Assembly: GCF_039538065.1 (NCBI RefSeq)
Contig: NZ_BAABBR010000001.1
Location: 1,960,501-2,024,500, forward strand
Reading direction: 5' to 3'
DNA length: 64,000 bases
Source: Sphingomonas rosea
GTDB taxonomy: Bacteria > Pseudomonadota > Alphaproteobacteria > Sphingomonadales > Sphingomonadaceae
The notes below the pieces were generated by a model. The model searched no databases and was not told where the DNA came from. It saw only the letters and a program-made list of their open reading frames with translations. Below are positions 1 through 9,900 of this stretch, piece by piece. The position numbers and the translations under genes are program-made. The number at the start of each line of letters is the position of its first letter. The stretch's first letter is position 1.

Positions 1-305
1 TTGCCATCGTCGGCTCGCAGCTCGTCCGGATGACTCAGGTCGCGCATGCCGACATCGCTAGCAACGTCACCGCCAGTACGATCCCGACGCTCGACCCCAC
101 GCTGCTCGAGCGGATCGGGCAGGAAGGGGACGTCGCGCTCGCGGTGATCAATGCGGAGGTCACCCGGCAGGCCCTCTTCATCGCCTATCTCGACGATTTT
201 TATCTGATGATGTGGGTCACTCTGGCCGCCATTCCGTTGGTGCTCCTGCTGCGCAAGGCCAAGCCGGGCGGCGGCAGCGCCCCGGCCCATGCCATCGCCG
301 ACTGA
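1..305 (+). CDS. DHA2-family MFS drug-efflux transporter, C-terminal fragment
   Basis: The reading frame enters the window already open (first full codon at base 3) and stops with TGA at 303-305. What is visible is the last part of an inner-membrane multidrug proton antiporter of the EmrB/QacA type. The stretch [18 protein letters not shown] is typical of the periplasmic segment before the last helix, and a final hydrophobic helix ([18 protein letters not shown]) is followed by a short basic, Gly/Ala-rich cytoplasmic tail. The internal ATG at 30 is a Met inside the protein and not the start. The family call is by pattern recognition of a fragment; the substrate cannot be inferred. An aldo/keto reductase gene begins 17 bases downstream. 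Confidence 0.8.
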   Translation, partial: AIVGSQLVRMTQVAHADIASNVTASTIPTLDPTLLERIGQEGDVALAVINAEVTRQALFIAYLDDFYLMMWVTLAAIPLVLLLRKAKPGGGSAPAHAIAD

Positions 306-322
306 TCAGGAGGAAAACACCC

Positions 323-1309
323 ATGCATACCCGCACCCTCGGCCGTGATGGCCCGACCGTTTCCGCCATCGGCCTCGGCTGCATGGGGATGAGCGAATTC
401 TACGGCACCGGCGACGATGCCGAGAGCATCGCTACCATCCATCATGCGCTCGAGCAGGGAGTGAATTTCCTCGACACGGCCGACATGTACGGGCCGTTCA
501 AGAACGAGGAGCTGGTCGGGCGCGCCATCGCCGACCGCCGCGATCGGGTCTTCCTCGCGACCAAGTTCGCCAACGTGCGCGGCGAGAAGGGCGAATTCCT
601 CGGCGTGCGCGGCGATCCCGACTATGTCCGCTCGGCCTGCGAGGCGAGCCTCAAGCGCCTGGGCGTCGAGACCATCGACCTTTATTACCAGCACCGCGTG
701 GACCCCAACGTGCCGATCGAGGAAACCGTCGGGGCCATGGCGCGGCTGAAGGAAGAGGGGAAGATCCGTTACCTCGGCCTCAGCGAAGCCGCGCCCGCGA
801 CCATCCGCCGCGCGCACGCCACGCATCCCATCACCGCGCTCCAGACCGAATACAGCCTGTGGAGCCGCGACGCCGAAGCCGAAGTGCTCCCGACCGTGCG
901 CGAACTCGGCATCGGCTATGTCGCTTATTCGCCGCTCGGCCGTGGCTTCCTGACCGGCGAGATCAAGGCGCCCGAGGACTTTCCCGACGACGACTACCGC
1001 CGTTTCCACCCGCGTTTCACCGGCGAGAATTTCGAACGCAACATTGCGATGGTGCGCGAGCTCGAGAAGCTTGCCGCCGACAAGGGTGTCAGCACCGCGC
1101 AGCTCGCGCTCGCCTGGGTCCTCGCGCAGGGCGACGACATCGTGCCCATCCCGGGCACCAAGCGGCGCAAGTGGCTCGACCAGAACATCGCCGCGACCGA
1201 GATTCGCCTCAGCGGGGAGGAACTGCAGCGCCTCGACCAGATCCTGCCCCCCGGCGCGGCGGCGGGCGACCGCTATCACGCGCAAGGCATGGCGACGGTC
1301 AACCGTTAG
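323..1309 (+). CDS. Aldo/keto reductase (328 aa)
   Basis: Predicted cytoplasmic NADPH-dependent aldo/keto reductase that reduces aldehydes or ketones; its substrate is unknown. The catalytic tetrad of the family is visible as Asp51 and Tyr56 in FLDTADMYG, Lys81 in FLATKFAN and His124 in YYQHRVD. The C-terminal part carries [15 protein letters not shown], the usual NADP-phosphate-binding loop. The start was chosen at ATG 323 because a perfect AGGAGG lies at 308-313. The frame stays open further upstream, but that stretch overlaps the transporter tail. Length is normal for the YajO/Tas-like branch. The gene probably shares a transcript with the preceding efflux gene (17-base gap). Confidence 0.93.
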   Translation: MHTRTLGRDGPTVSAIGLGCMGMSEFYGTGDDAESIATIHHALEQGVNFLDTADMYGPFKNEELVGRAIADRRDRVFLATKFANVRGEKGEFLGVRGDPDYVRSACEASLKRLGVETIDLYYQHRVDPNVPIEETVGAMARLKEEGKIRYLGLSEAAPATIRRAHATHPITALQTEYSLWSRDAEAEVLPTVRELGIGYVAYSPLGRGFLTGEIKAPEDFPDDDYRRFHPRFTGENFERNIAMVRELEKLAADKGVSTAQLALAWVLAQGDDIVPIPGTKRRKWLDQNIAATEIRLSGEELQRLDQILPPGAAAGDRYHAQGMATVNR

Positions 1310-1348
1310 GCTTCGCACCCACAGGCAAGGCGGCTAAGGGCGCGGCGC

Positions 1349-2104
1349 ATGACCATCACCACCCATCACTGGACCGCCTCGGACGGCGTCACCCTCGCGT
1401 GGCGCGAGACCGGGGCGGGGCGGCCGGTGATACTCGTCCACGGCCTGTTCTCGGACGCGCAACTCAACTGGGTGAAGTTCGGCCACGCCGAGAAGCTCGC
1501 CGCCGCGGGTTTCCGGGTGATCATGCCCGATCTTCGCGCGCATGGGGAAAGCGACAAGCCGCATGACCCGGCGGCCTACCCGCCCGGGATCCTCGGGCGC
1601 GACCTTCTCGAGCTGGTCGCGCATCTGGGGCTTTCCGACTTCGACCTCGGCGGCTTCTCGCTCGGCTCGCGCACCAGCGTCCATGCCGTCGCGAAAGGGC
1701 TGTCGCCGCGCCGGCTGATCCTCGCCGGCATGGGGCTCGAGGGGCTGCTCGGTTGGGAGAAGCGCCACGAATTCTTCCTCGAGGCCTTCGAGAAGTTCGA
1801 GAGCGCCAGCCGCGGCGACCGCCACTGGTTCGCGGTCCAGTTCATGAAGAGCCAGAAGGTCGACCGCGTCGCGACGAAACTTCTTCTCGAAAGCAATTCG
1901 ACCGTGACCGAGGCGATGCTCGGCAAGATCATCATGCCGACCCTCGTCCTGTGCGGCGACGATGATCGCGACAATGGCTCAGCGCCCGCGCTCGCCGAGG
2001 CGTTGCCCGACGCGCGCTACGAGGAAGTGCCCGGGACCCACACCACGTCGGTCACCCAGCGTGCGCTCGGCGAGGCGATGGTGCGCTTCTTGACGTTGCC
2101 CTGA
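1349..2104 (+). CDS. Alpha/beta-fold hydrolase (251 aa)
   Basis: Predicted soluble alpha/beta hydrolase. The oxyanion motif is HG at residues 31-32, the nucleophile is Ser104 in the elbow GFSLG, an acidic residue sits in the CGDDDRDNG loop (204-206), and the likely catalytic His is His231 in PGTHTTSV. Together these make a full Ser-Asp-His triad. No signal peptide is seen. The gene lies 39 bases after the aldo/keto reductase on the same strand. The substrate is not predictable; the small size and simple core suit an esterase or carbon-carbon hydrolase. Confidence 0.9.
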   Translation: MTITTHHWTASDGVTLAWRETGAGRPVILVHGLFSDAQLNWVKFGHAEKLAAAGFRVIMPDLRAHGESDKPHDPAAYPPGILGRDLLELVAHLGLSDFDLGGFSLGSRTSVHAVAKGLSPRRLILAGMGLEGLLGWEKRHEFFLEAFEKFESASRGDRHWFAVQFMKSQKVDRVATKLLLESNSTVTEAMLGKIIMPTLVLCGDDDRDNGSAPALAEALPDARYEEVPGTHTTSVTQRALGEAMVRFLTLP

Positions 2105-2154
2105 AGGCAGCGCACCAACGCCCCAGTCTTATCGCACAAGAGGGCGTCAACTCC

Positions 2155-4014
2155 ATGAAATTGGCCGCTTCCGTTTCCGTACTCGCGCTTTCGCTCGGCG
2201 CCTGCGCCACCGTTCCCACGGCTTCGGCCCCAACCCCGCCCGCGATGGTCGAGGCCGCGCCGGCGATGGCCGACAGCGGCGCCCGCACGCCCGAAGGCGC
2301 CCGCGACTTCATCGCCCGGGTCGAGAAGGACCTGTTCGACCTGTCGGTCATCTCGGGCCGCGCGGCGTGGGTGAACGCCACCTACATCACCGACGACACC
2401 GACGCTCTTGCCGCTTATTTCGGAACCATCGGCACCGAGAAGGGCGTCCAATACGCCAAGGAAGCCGCCGAATGGTCGAAGGTCCAGGGCCTCGACCTCG
2501 ACACCGCGCGCAAGCTGAACATCCTGCGCGGCGCCTTGGTGCTGGCCGCGCCGGCGGCCAAGGCGGCCGAACTCAACACCATCGCGACCAAGCTCTCGTC
2601 GACCTACGGCAAGGGCCGCGCGACGCTGGACGGCAAGGTCATCACCGGCGACGTCGCCGAGGAGGCGATGGGCACGCTGCGTGACCCGAAGAAGACCGCC
2701 GAGGTCTGGACCAGCTGGAACAACAATGTCGGCCGCCCGATGCGCCCCGACTATGCCCGCATGGTCGGCATCGCCAACGAGGGCGCACGTGAACTCGGCT
2801 ACGACGACACCGGTGCGATGTGGCGCAGCCAGTACGACATGAGCCCGCAGGAATTCTCGGCCATGTACGACCGGCTCTGGTCCGAGGTGAAGCCGCTTTA
2901 CGACCAGCTCCACTGCTACACCCGCTCGAAGCTCAACCAGAAGTACGGCAATGCCGTACAGCCGGCCAGCGGCCCGATCCGCGCCGACCTTCTCGGCAAT
3001 CTGTGGGCGCAGGAATGGGGCAACATCTACGACGTGGTCGCGCCCAAGGGCGCGGGCGACGTCGGTTATGACGTGACCGATCTCCTCAAGGCCAAGAAGA
3101 AGACTCCGACCGACATGGTCCGGATCGGCGAGGGCTTCTACACCTCGCTGGGCTTCGCACCGCTGCCCGACAGCTTCTGGAAGAACAGCCAGATCGTCCG
3201 CCCCGAGGGCCGCGAGGTGATTTGCCACGCGTCGGCCTGGGACCTCGACAACAAGGACGACCTGCGCATCAAGATGTGCACCAAGGTCAATGGCGACGAC
3301 TTCGTCACTATCCACCACGAGCTTGGCCACAATTTCTACCAGCGCGCCTACAACGGCCAGCCCTATCTCTACCTCAACGGCGCCAACGACGGCTTCCACG
3401 AGGCGATCGGCGACTTCATCGCGCTGTCGGTGACGCCCGAATATCTCGTCCAGATCGGGCTGCTTGACCGCAACAAGGTCCCCGACGCGAGCAAGGACAC
3501 CGGCCTGCTGCTGCGCCAGGCGATGGACAAGGTCGCCTTCCTGCCGTTCGGCCTGATGGTCGACAAGTGGCGCTGGGGCGTGTTCGACGGCTCGATCCCG
3601 ACCTCTGGCTACGAAGCCGGCTGGAACAAGCTGCGCCTCCAGTATCAGGGGATCACCCCGCCGACCCAGCGGACCGAGGCCGACTTCGACCCGGGTGCCA
3701 AATATCACATCCCGGCGAACACGCCCTATGCGCGCTACTTCCTCGCCCGCATCCTTCAGTTCCAGTTCTACAAGGCGGCCTGCGACATGAGCGGCTGGAA
3801 GGGCCCGCTCCACCGCTGCTCCTTCTACGGCAACAAGGAAGTCGGCCAGCGGCTCGACGCGATGCTCAAGATGGGGGCGAGCAAGCCATGGCCCGACGCG
3901 CTGCAGGTGTTCACCGGCACGCGCGAGATGAGCGGCAAGCCGATGCTCGAATATTTTGCCCCGCTGCAGCGGTGGCTCGAGCAGCAGAATCAGGGCAAGA
4001 CCTGCGGCTGGTGA
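2155..4014 (+). CDS. M2-family peptidyl-dipeptidase (ACE-like) lipoprotein (619 aa)
   Basis: Zinc dipeptidyl carboxypeptidase homologous to angiotensin-converting enzyme, which removes dipeptides from peptide C-termini. The zinc site HELGH is at 388-392 and the third ligand Glu416 lies in GFHEAIGDF, 28 residues after the first His, the same spacing as in ACE. The N-terminus is a lipoprotein signal with lipobox LGAC (Cys at about residue 17) followed by Ala. With no Asp at +2 the mature protein is expected at the outer membrane facing the periplasm. This points to peptide scavenging, consistent with the TonB receptors nearby. The upstream gap is 50 bases. It ends against a convergent SDR gene with a strong hairpin between them. 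Confidence 0.93.
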   Translation: MKLAASVSVLALSLGACATVPTASAPTPPAMVEAAPAMADSGARTPEGARDFIARVEKDLFDLSVISGRAAWVNATYITDDTDALAAYFGTIGTEKGVQYAKEAAEWSKVQGLDLDTARKLNILRGALVLAAPAAKAAELNTIATKLSSTYGKGRATLDGKVITGDVAEEAMGTLRDPKKTAEVWTSWNNNVGRPMRPDYARMVGIANEGARELGYDDTGAMWRSQYDMSPQEFSAMYDRLWSEVKPLYDQLHCYTRSKLNQKYGNAVQPASGPIRADLLGNLWAQEWGNIYDVVAPKGAGDVGYDVTDLLKAKKKTPTDMVRIGEGFYTSLGFAPLPDSFWKNSQIVRPEGREVICHASAWDLDNKDDLRIKMCTKVNGDDFVTIHHELGHNFYQRAYNGQPYLYLNGANDGFHEAIGDFIALSVTPEYLVQIGLLDRNKVPDASKDTGLLLRQAMDKVAFLPFGLMVDKWRWGVFDGSIPTSGYEAGWNKLRLQYQGITPPTQRTEADFDPGAKYHIPANTPYARYFLARILQFQFYKAACDMSGWKGPLHRCSFYGNKEVGQRLDAMLKMGASKPWPDALQVFTGTREMSGKPMLEYFAPLQRWLEQQNQGKTCGW

Positions 4015-4020
4015 TTAGAC

Positions 4021-4048
4021 GGTCGTCCCGGCGCGGGCCGGGACGACC
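4021..4048. terminator. Perfect hairpin between convergent genes
   Basis: The arm GGTCGTCCCGGC (4021-4032) is followed by a 4-base loop and its exact reverse complement (4037-4048). It sits between the stops of the M2 peptidase (plus) and the SDR (minus). There is no long T-run on either side, so it is either a bidirectional terminator without U-tail or an intergenic palindrome of the kind scattered through alphaproteobacterial genomes. Confidence 0.6.
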
Positions 4049-4055
4049 ATGAAAC

Positions 4056-5117
4056 TCAGCTCATTCCGGCGGCCCTGATCCGACGCTGCGCCTCGCGCGT
4101 GCCGACATCCTCGTCGTTGCGGCGGGCGAGGAGGAAGGCGCCGACCGCCGCGCCGCCGACGATGGCAGCCGCGGCGACGGGGTGCATCTGCGCTTCGAGG
4201 AACAAGCTCGTCTTGCGCGTGAACGGCTCCTGGTTGCCCTCGACCCGGCCATCGACCCGCGGTTCGAACAGATTGTCGGCGGTGCCGGGGGCGGGCGGGA
4301 TGCTGCTGGTCTGGCTGGCCTCGCCGCCCACCAGTTCCATGCCCTTGTCGGCAAGCCGCGGAAGGGCAGGGGCAAGGGTCGTCAGCGCCAGTCCGCCGCC
4401 GCCGACGATCAGGGTGCGGCGTTTGTGCTCGGCGGCAAAGCAGACCGCCTTGGCGACCAGCGCGGCGTCGTACAGCGGCTGGGGCAGCCGCGCCGGCTTC
4501 TCCAGCTTGTTGCGGGCATGCTCGGGATACATGGTGTCGATCGCGGCGGGCTTGATCAGCGTGACCGAGATCGGCGCGCCGTCCTGCTCGAGCTCCATCC
4601 GCAGCGCATCCGTGAACTGCATCACCGCCGCCTTCATCGCGCAATAGGGGCCCTGGAGGGGGATCGCCCGGTTCGACAGGACCGAGCCGATATTGATCAG
4701 CGCGCCGCCGTCGGCCCTGAGGTGCCTGACCGCCTCCATGCTGCCCTGGACGAGTCCGAAATAGCCGACGTCGAACACCCGCCGATGCTCCTCGAGGCTG
4801 ACCTCCTCGAGCCGCGCGTACATGGCGGCCGCGGCATCGTTCACCCACGTGTCGATCCGGCCGAACGCTTCGATCGCGCGGGCGGCGAGCTTGGCCGCCG
4901 CGCCCTCGTCGGCGACGTCGAGGTCGATCGCGACCGCTTGCCCGCCCTTGTTGCGGATCGCGACCACCGCTTCGTCGAGCGCCTCGGCGTTGCGGGCGGC
5001 GAGCACCACCTTCGCACCAAGGGCCGCCGCGCGCCGCGCGATGGCGAGCCCGATTCCGCTCGAGGCGCCGGTGATCACCATCACCTGCTCGGACAAGGGC
5101 TTCAACGATCCGGCCAT
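4056..5117 (-). CDS. SDR-family oxidoreductase with C-terminal membrane tail (353 aa)
   Basis: NAD(P)-dependent short-chain dehydrogenase/reductase. The dinucleotide-binding motif is TGASSGIG near the N-terminus and the active site is YCAMK preceded by a Ser-containing strand (LINIGSVLS). The protein is about 100 residues longer than a classical SDR. The extension ends with a hydrophobic segment (AAAAIVGGAAVGAFLLA) followed by a charged tail, so the enzyme is probably held at the inner membrane. The substrate is unknown. The next gene upstream on the same strand, a small membrane protein ending 82 bases away, has a similar Gly/Ala helix followed by FLTRSK, suggesting the two act at the same place. 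Confidence 0.9.
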   Translation of the reverse strand: MAGSLKPLSEQVMVITGASSGIGLAIARRAAALGAKVVLAARNAEALDEAVVAIRNKGGQAVAIDLDVADEGAAAKLAARAIEAFGRIDTWVNDAAAAMYARLEEVSLEEHRRVFDVGYFGLVQGSMEAVRHLRADGGALINIGSVLSNRAIPLQGPYCAMKAAVMQFTDALRMELEQDGAPISVTLIKPAAIDTMYPEHARNKLEKPARLPQPLYDAALVAKAVCFAAEHKRRTLIVGGGGLALTTLAPALPRLADKGMELVGGEASQTSSIPPAPGTADNLFEPRVDGRVEGNQEPFTRKTSLFLEAQMHPVAAAAIVGGAAVGAFLLARRNDEDVGTREAQRRIRAAGMS

Positions 5118-5199
5118 TCTTCACTCCCGCTCTTGGGTTCTCATTCGAAAAGGGGGCGCCGGATCGCTCCGACGCCCCCATTCAATTCCCGACTGCCGC

Positions 5200-5631
5200 T
5201 CAGGCTCCGTAGGCGACGCTACCGACCTTGGTCTGGTCCTTGACCGTCTCGTCGAGCCCCGCCGCCTTGCTGCCGACGGGGGTCGAGGACGCGGTCGCCT
5301 TGGCGCCGCCGCTGGGCGCGGTGGCGCGGGTGCCGCCGGCCGCCGAGGCGCTGGTGCTGGTATCCGAATTGGCGAGCTTGTCGGCCTGCCTCGCCGAGGG
5401 GCTTGCGGCGCCGGTGCCGGTGTCGTCGGCGTCTTGGCCCCACTTCATCAGCGGGCGATCATCCTTCGACCGGGTCAGGAAATAGGCGGCCGCGCCGGCG
5501 GCGCCCGCGAGGGTCGCGACCGCGGCGGCGGTCAAGGGGCGGCTCTTCACACCCTCGACGATCCTGTCGCGCTTGCGGGTCTGCGCGGTGCCGCGGCTCT
5601 TGCGCGTCGTCTGCTGCTTGGTCGTCGCCAT
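5200..5631 (-). CDS. Small single-pass membrane protein of unknown function (143 aa)
   Basis: I do not recognise a characterised family. The N-terminal 30 residues are Lys/Arg/Thr/Gln-rich and hydrophilic. One Gly/Ala transmembrane helix follows at about 34-53 (TAAAVATLAGAAGAAAYFLT), then a long low-complexity Ser/Thr/Ala/Gly-rich tail that is probably disordered. By the positive-inside rule the N-terminus would be cytoplasmic. The start has a good ribosome-binding site (GGAGGATGAG just upstream). The gene is followed on the same strand by the SDR gene, which also ends in a membrane helix. Confidence 0.75.
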   Translation of the reverse strand: MATTKQQTTRKSRGTAQTRKRDRIVEGVKSRPLTAAAVATLAGAAGAAAYFLTRSKDDRPLMKWGQDADDTGTGAASPSARQADKLANSDTSTSASAAGGTRATAPSGGAKATASSTPVGSKAAGLDETVKDQTKVGSVAYGA

Positions 5632-5708
5632 CTCATCCTCCGTTACGCTTCCGGGAAGCTTCTCGGGGGAAACGAAGAAGAGCGGAGTCGGTGCCGCGAG
5701 GTGCGGCT

Positions 5709-5739
5709 GGCGGTGCCGGGCACGGGGCCGGGCACCGCC
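5709..5739 (-). terminator. GC-rich hairpin downstream of the peroxiredoxin gene
   Basis: GGCGGTGCC (5709-5717) and its exact complement GGCACCGCC (5731-5739) form a 9-bp stem just past the peroxiredoxin stop. No U-tract follows, so a termination function is only likely. Confidence 0.4.
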
Positions 5740-5751
5740 CGATACGTCAGC

Positions 5752-6231
5752 TCAGAGCTGCTCGAGCAGGGTCTCGGCGCTCGACGCCTTATATTCGCCC
5801 GGCGCCTCGACATTGAGCTGCTCGACCACGCCATCGTTGACGATCATCGAATAGCGCTGCGAGCGGGTGCCCATGCCGAAGCCCGAGCCGTCCATGGTGA
5901 GGCCCAGCGCCTGCGCGAGCTGGCCGTTGCCGTCGGCGATCATGGTGATGTCCTCGCTGCCCTGGTCCTTGTTCCAGGCAGCCATGACGAAGGCGTCGTT
6001 GACGCTGGTGCAGGCGATCTCGTCGACGCCCTTGCCGCGCAGCTCGTTGGCCTTCTCGACATAGGAGGGAAGGTGCTTGGCCGAGCAGGTCGGGGTGTAG
6101 GCACCCGGGACCGCGAACAGCGCGACCTTCTTGCCGCCGAAATAGTCGCCGGTGGTCGTGGGCTTGGGGCCTTCGCTGGTGGCGATGGTCAGCGGCATGT
6201 CGGGCAGGCGGTCGCCAACGTTGATGGTCAT
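5752..6231 (-). CDS. Peroxiredoxin, Prx5/hybrid type (159 aa)
   Basis: Thiol peroxidase that reduces hydrogen peroxide and organic hydroperoxides in the cytoplasm. The peroxidatic site is GAYTPTCSAKHLP with Cys49; the surrounding Pro/Thr/Cys pattern is that of the Prx5 subfamily. A second Cys is at position 74 (EIACTSVND), where human PRDX5 also carries a non-resolving Cys, so recycling probably uses glutathione/glutaredoxin or thioredoxin. Full length. The start ATG at 6231 is preceded by AAGGAG with about 9 bases of spacing. The gene is divergent from yqgE with about 106 bases between. Confidence 0.95.
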   Translation of the reverse strand: MTINVGDRLPDMPLTIATSEGPKPTTTGDYFGGKKVALFAVPGAYTPTCSAKHLPSYVEKANELRGKGVDEIACTSVNDAFVMAAWNKDQGSEDITMIADGNGQLAQALGLTMDGSGFGMGTRSQRYSMIVNDGVVEQLNVEAPGEYKASSAETLLEQL

Positions 6232-6337
6232 GAGGGTGCGCTCCTTGCGTGAAGAGGTCGTCGTGCGGTTGCTCTACCCACCGTTCGTGACCCCAACAAG
6301 ACTTGTGCCGACGCGCCGCCATGCCAAGATGGGCGCG

Positions 6338-6910
6338 ATGGCGGATGCCCCCTTTCTGTCCGGAAAACTCCTGCTGGCCATGCCCGGAATGGCCGACCCC
6401 CGGTTCGAGCGCTCGGTGACGGCGCTGTGCGTCCATGACGAGAATGGGGCGGTCGGGATCGGCATCAGCCACAAGCGCGCCGGGATCCGGCTGCGCGGGC
6501 TCCTCAAGCAACTCGATCTCGATCCGGGCGAGGCACCCGACGAGGCGATCCACCATGGCGGGCCGGTCGAGCCCGGGCGCGGCTTCGTCCTCCATTCGGA
6601 CGACTGGGGCGGCGAGGATACGCTGCAGGTGGTCAGCACCTCGGGCAAGCTGTGGGCGATGACCGGCACGATCGACGTGCTGCGCGCGATCGCCGAGGGG
6701 CGGGGGCCGTCGCGCTGGCTGGTGGCTCTGGGCTATGCCGGCTGGGGTCCGGGACAGCTCGAGGACGAAATGACCCGCCACGGCTGGTTCGCCGCCAACG
6801 GACGCAGCGAACTCCTGTTCGACACGCCCACCGACGAGCGCTGGGGCGCGGCGTTCAAGTCCGAGGGCATCGACCCGCGTCTCCTCGCCAGCGAAACCGG
6901 CGCTGCCTGA
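6338..6910 (+). CDS. YqgE/AlgH family protein (190 aa)
   Basis: Member of the UPF0301 (YqgE/AlgH) family, conserved in proteobacteria but with no settled biochemical role. The family signature is clear: GKLLLAMPGMADPRFERSV at the N-terminus, then HDENGAVGIGI, a GGPVEP-containing loop and ALGYAGWGPGQLE near the C-terminus. The start was placed at ATG 6338, giving MADAPFLSGK; an in-frame ATG three codons earlier (6329) is the alternative. Length fits the family (about 185-190). Confidence 0.9.
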   Translation: MADAPFLSGKLLLAMPGMADPRFERSVTALCVHDENGAVGIGISHKRAGIRLRGLLKQLDLDPGEAPDEAIHHGGPVEPGRGFVLHSDDWGGEDTLQVVSTSGKLWAMTGTIDVLRAIAEGRGPSRWLVALGYAGWGPGQLEDEMTRHGWFAANGRSELLFDTPTDERWGAAFKSEGIDPRLLASETGAA

Positions 6911-6923
6911 CCTCCACGAAAGA

Positions 6924-6957
6924 GGGCGGCCACCCCGAAGAGTGACCGCCCCGTTTT
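6924..6957 (+). terminator. Terminator after yqgE
   Basis: GGGCGG (6924-6929) pairs with CCGCCC (6946-6951), followed by CGTTTT. It lies between yqgE and the convergent TonB receptor gene and resembles an intrinsic terminator for plus-strand transcription. Confidence 0.55.
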
Positions 6958-6972
6958 CCTCCGCTGCGCCGC

Positions 6973-9900
6973 TTAGAAGCGAACCGTCGCGCCGGCGCGG
7001 AAGTAGCGCCCGAGGATGCCGCGGAAGTAGGTGACCGTGCCACCGCCGACGGGCGACGGGTAGGGCGGCTTGGTGTCGAAGACGTTGTCGACGACGAAGC
7101 GCAGCTGGAACCGCTCCGCGATGTCGAAGCCGATCGCCGTGTTGACGAACACGACGCTGCCGACCCGGTCCGGGGTCTGGAAATTGGCGGCATTGGTGTT
7201 CGAGAACTTCGCCTTCCCGAGGTAGGAGAAGCCGATCAGCGCGTTGAACACCTTGTCGTCGTAGGTGAAGTTGGCGAGGCCCTTGTGCTTCGACAGGCCG
7301 ATCGTCCCGGCATTGTTGACGAAGGTGCCGCCAACGGTCTGGCTGCCGAGCGTGTCGAGATACTGGTAGTCGACCTTGACGCCGAGCTTGCTGCTCGCGC
7401 CCAGCCACGGTGCGCGGCTGGTATAGCCGGCATTGGCGATGATCCCCTTGTAGCGGAGGATCGCCTGATTGGCGTAACCGGTACGGATGAAGTCGAGCTG
7501 ACCGCTCGCGTCACGGCTGGTGCGGGCGCAGAACGGGTTCGAGGCGAAGTTGCTCGAATCGTAGCAGGCGGCGAGCACCTGGTCCGCGCCGAAGTCGGTG
7601 ATCACGTCCTTGATCTTGATGTCGACGTAATCGACCGACGCCTGGAAGCCGCGCAGGAAGGTCGGCTGAAGCAGCGCGCCGATAGTCCAGCTATCGGCCT
7701 TTTCGGCGCTCAGCGAACGGTCGCCCGCGACACCTTGCGGGAACGAACGCTGGTTCGACAGCGCGCTGAACGTGCTCGGGTTGGCGATCCCGGCCGCGAT
7801 GCAGTTGGCGCGACGCTGCGTCGGATTGGGACCATTATCGACTTCGGCCTGATCGCACGGGTCGGTCGCGAAGCCGAAGAAGCTCTGCGTCGGATTGGCG
7901 AATTCGGTGATCGAGGGCGAGCGGATCGAGCGCGTGTAGTTTCCGCGGATCGTCAGGTCGCGAACGGGCTGGTAGCGGCCGCCCGCGGTCCAGGTGAGGT
8001 CACCGCCCGACAGGCTGTTGTTGACGTAACGCGCCGCGCCCTTGAGCTCGAGCGCCCGAATGAACGGGATGTTGTTGTCCGGCCCGATCAGCTCGGCGCG
8101 AAGTTCGCCGAACACTTCGTCGGTGTTGAAGCTGGCGTTGCTGCCGACGATCGGAACGGTCTGGCCGAACGAGCTGGGATCGTTGTTCGGATTGCCGTCG
8201 CCATTTTCATCGACCAGCGGCGTGTTGTCGGGGCCGCCGCGGAAGAAGGCGCCCGGATCGAACTTCTGGCTCTCGTAGCGATGCTCGTAGCCGAGCGCGA
8301 AGGCGAGCGAGCCACCCGGAAGCGAGGCGATCGGACCCGCGACCGAGGCGGTGAAGACCGCCTGCTGATTGAGCGCCTCGGGCTTCGAGATGCCGGTCAC
8401 GTAATCGCGCGCGGCCTGCGAGGCCTGGCCGATCCCGAACGGATTGAGCGGGGCGCAGGTGGTGCTGATCGTCGGCGCCGCAGCGTCGCTGATGCCCGTC
8501 GTCGGATAAAGCGAACCGCCCGGGCGGCAGATGATCTGCCCGTTCGGCCCGACCACGGCGTCGAGTGCGTTCAGGAGGTTGCGGGTCGCCAGCGAACGCT
8601 GGGTCGCGGTGGTCTTCGAGCGGCCGTAGTTGCCGACGATTTCCCAGTTCAGCTCGCGATTGCCGAAGACGTTGATCTTGCCGTCGAGGCCGAGCACCCC
8701 GCGCATGACTTCGACCTTGCCCTTAGACTCGCCCGAGATGAGGTCGGTGTTGGCGCGGCCGAGGTAGAAGTAGTTCTGCGGGCCGGTCAGCGGATTGCCC
8801 TGATAGTCGAGCCCGAAATTCTGGTCCGACAAGGGGTTGTTGGCGATCGAGTTGAGGATCGCGGTCCGCGCGGCGGTGCTCAGGAACGGGTTGTCGACAC
8901 TGAGGATGAAGTTGCCGGCAGGAGCGCCGGCGGCGTCGAACAGGCCGCTGTTATATTCCGGCTGGTCGCGCAGGTTCTTGCCGGTGCTGCGAGTGTACCA
9001 GCCTTCGGCGAACAGGCGGACATTGTCGGTCAGCTCATACTGGCCAAGCGTCACCGCGTTGACGCGGCTCACGCTCGACAGGAGGTTGCTCAGCGGAACG
9101 AGGCTGAAGCCGTTGCCGCCCGACGCATTGATGTTGAACGCGGTCGGGAGACCCGTCGGGTTGCCGAAGTTGATCGGGATTAGGTTGCCATTGGCGTCGA
9201 ACCGGAACTGGTCGGAGGTCAGCCCGGTCGGATTGACGCCGAAGTTGAGGCTGGGGTCGCCGATAAAGGTGCCCGACTGATTGGGCGACAGCGGGAAGTC
9301 GAGACCGAAGGCACCGCCGCCGACGAGCGGAATGCCGGCGTCCGAGATCGCGGGGATGCGGCGATCGGGGAAGATGCGGTTACGGAACGGCTCGCTTGCA
9401 CTGGTGCGGGCACCGAAGAAGTCGCCCGACCGGGTCAGCGCACGATCGGTGAAGAGCAGGCCCTTCTGCTTGTTGTATTCCGCCGACACGACGACGTTGC
9501 CGCGGCCGCCGGCGAAATTCTTGCCGGCCAGCGCGCGCAGTCGGTAGTCGGGGTTATCGCCACGCTGCGAGATGCCGTACTGGCCGTCGAGCTCGATCCC
9601 CTGGTAGTTGCGGCGAAGCACGATGTTGACGGTGCCCGCGATCGCGTCCGAACCATAGATCGGGGCGCCGCCGACCGCGATCGTCTCGACCCGGTCGATC
9701 AGCTTGGTCGGGATGATGTTGAGATCGACCTGGCTGCCGCCCGATCCCGTCGGGCCGAAGATCGACGAGGTGTTCGAGCCGACGAAGCGGCGGCCGTTGA
9801 CCAGGGTCAGGGTGCGCTGGGAGCCCAAGCTGAAGAAGTCGACGAAGTTCTGGCCCGGACCGAAGGCCGACTGGCCGCCGACCGGGGTCGCGCCCGGGAC

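Noticed and set aside
2017..3813. Minus-strand open frame opposite the M2 peptidase
   Set aside because: The plus strand encodes a complete zinc peptidase with signal sequence; the opposite frame has no recognisable motif.
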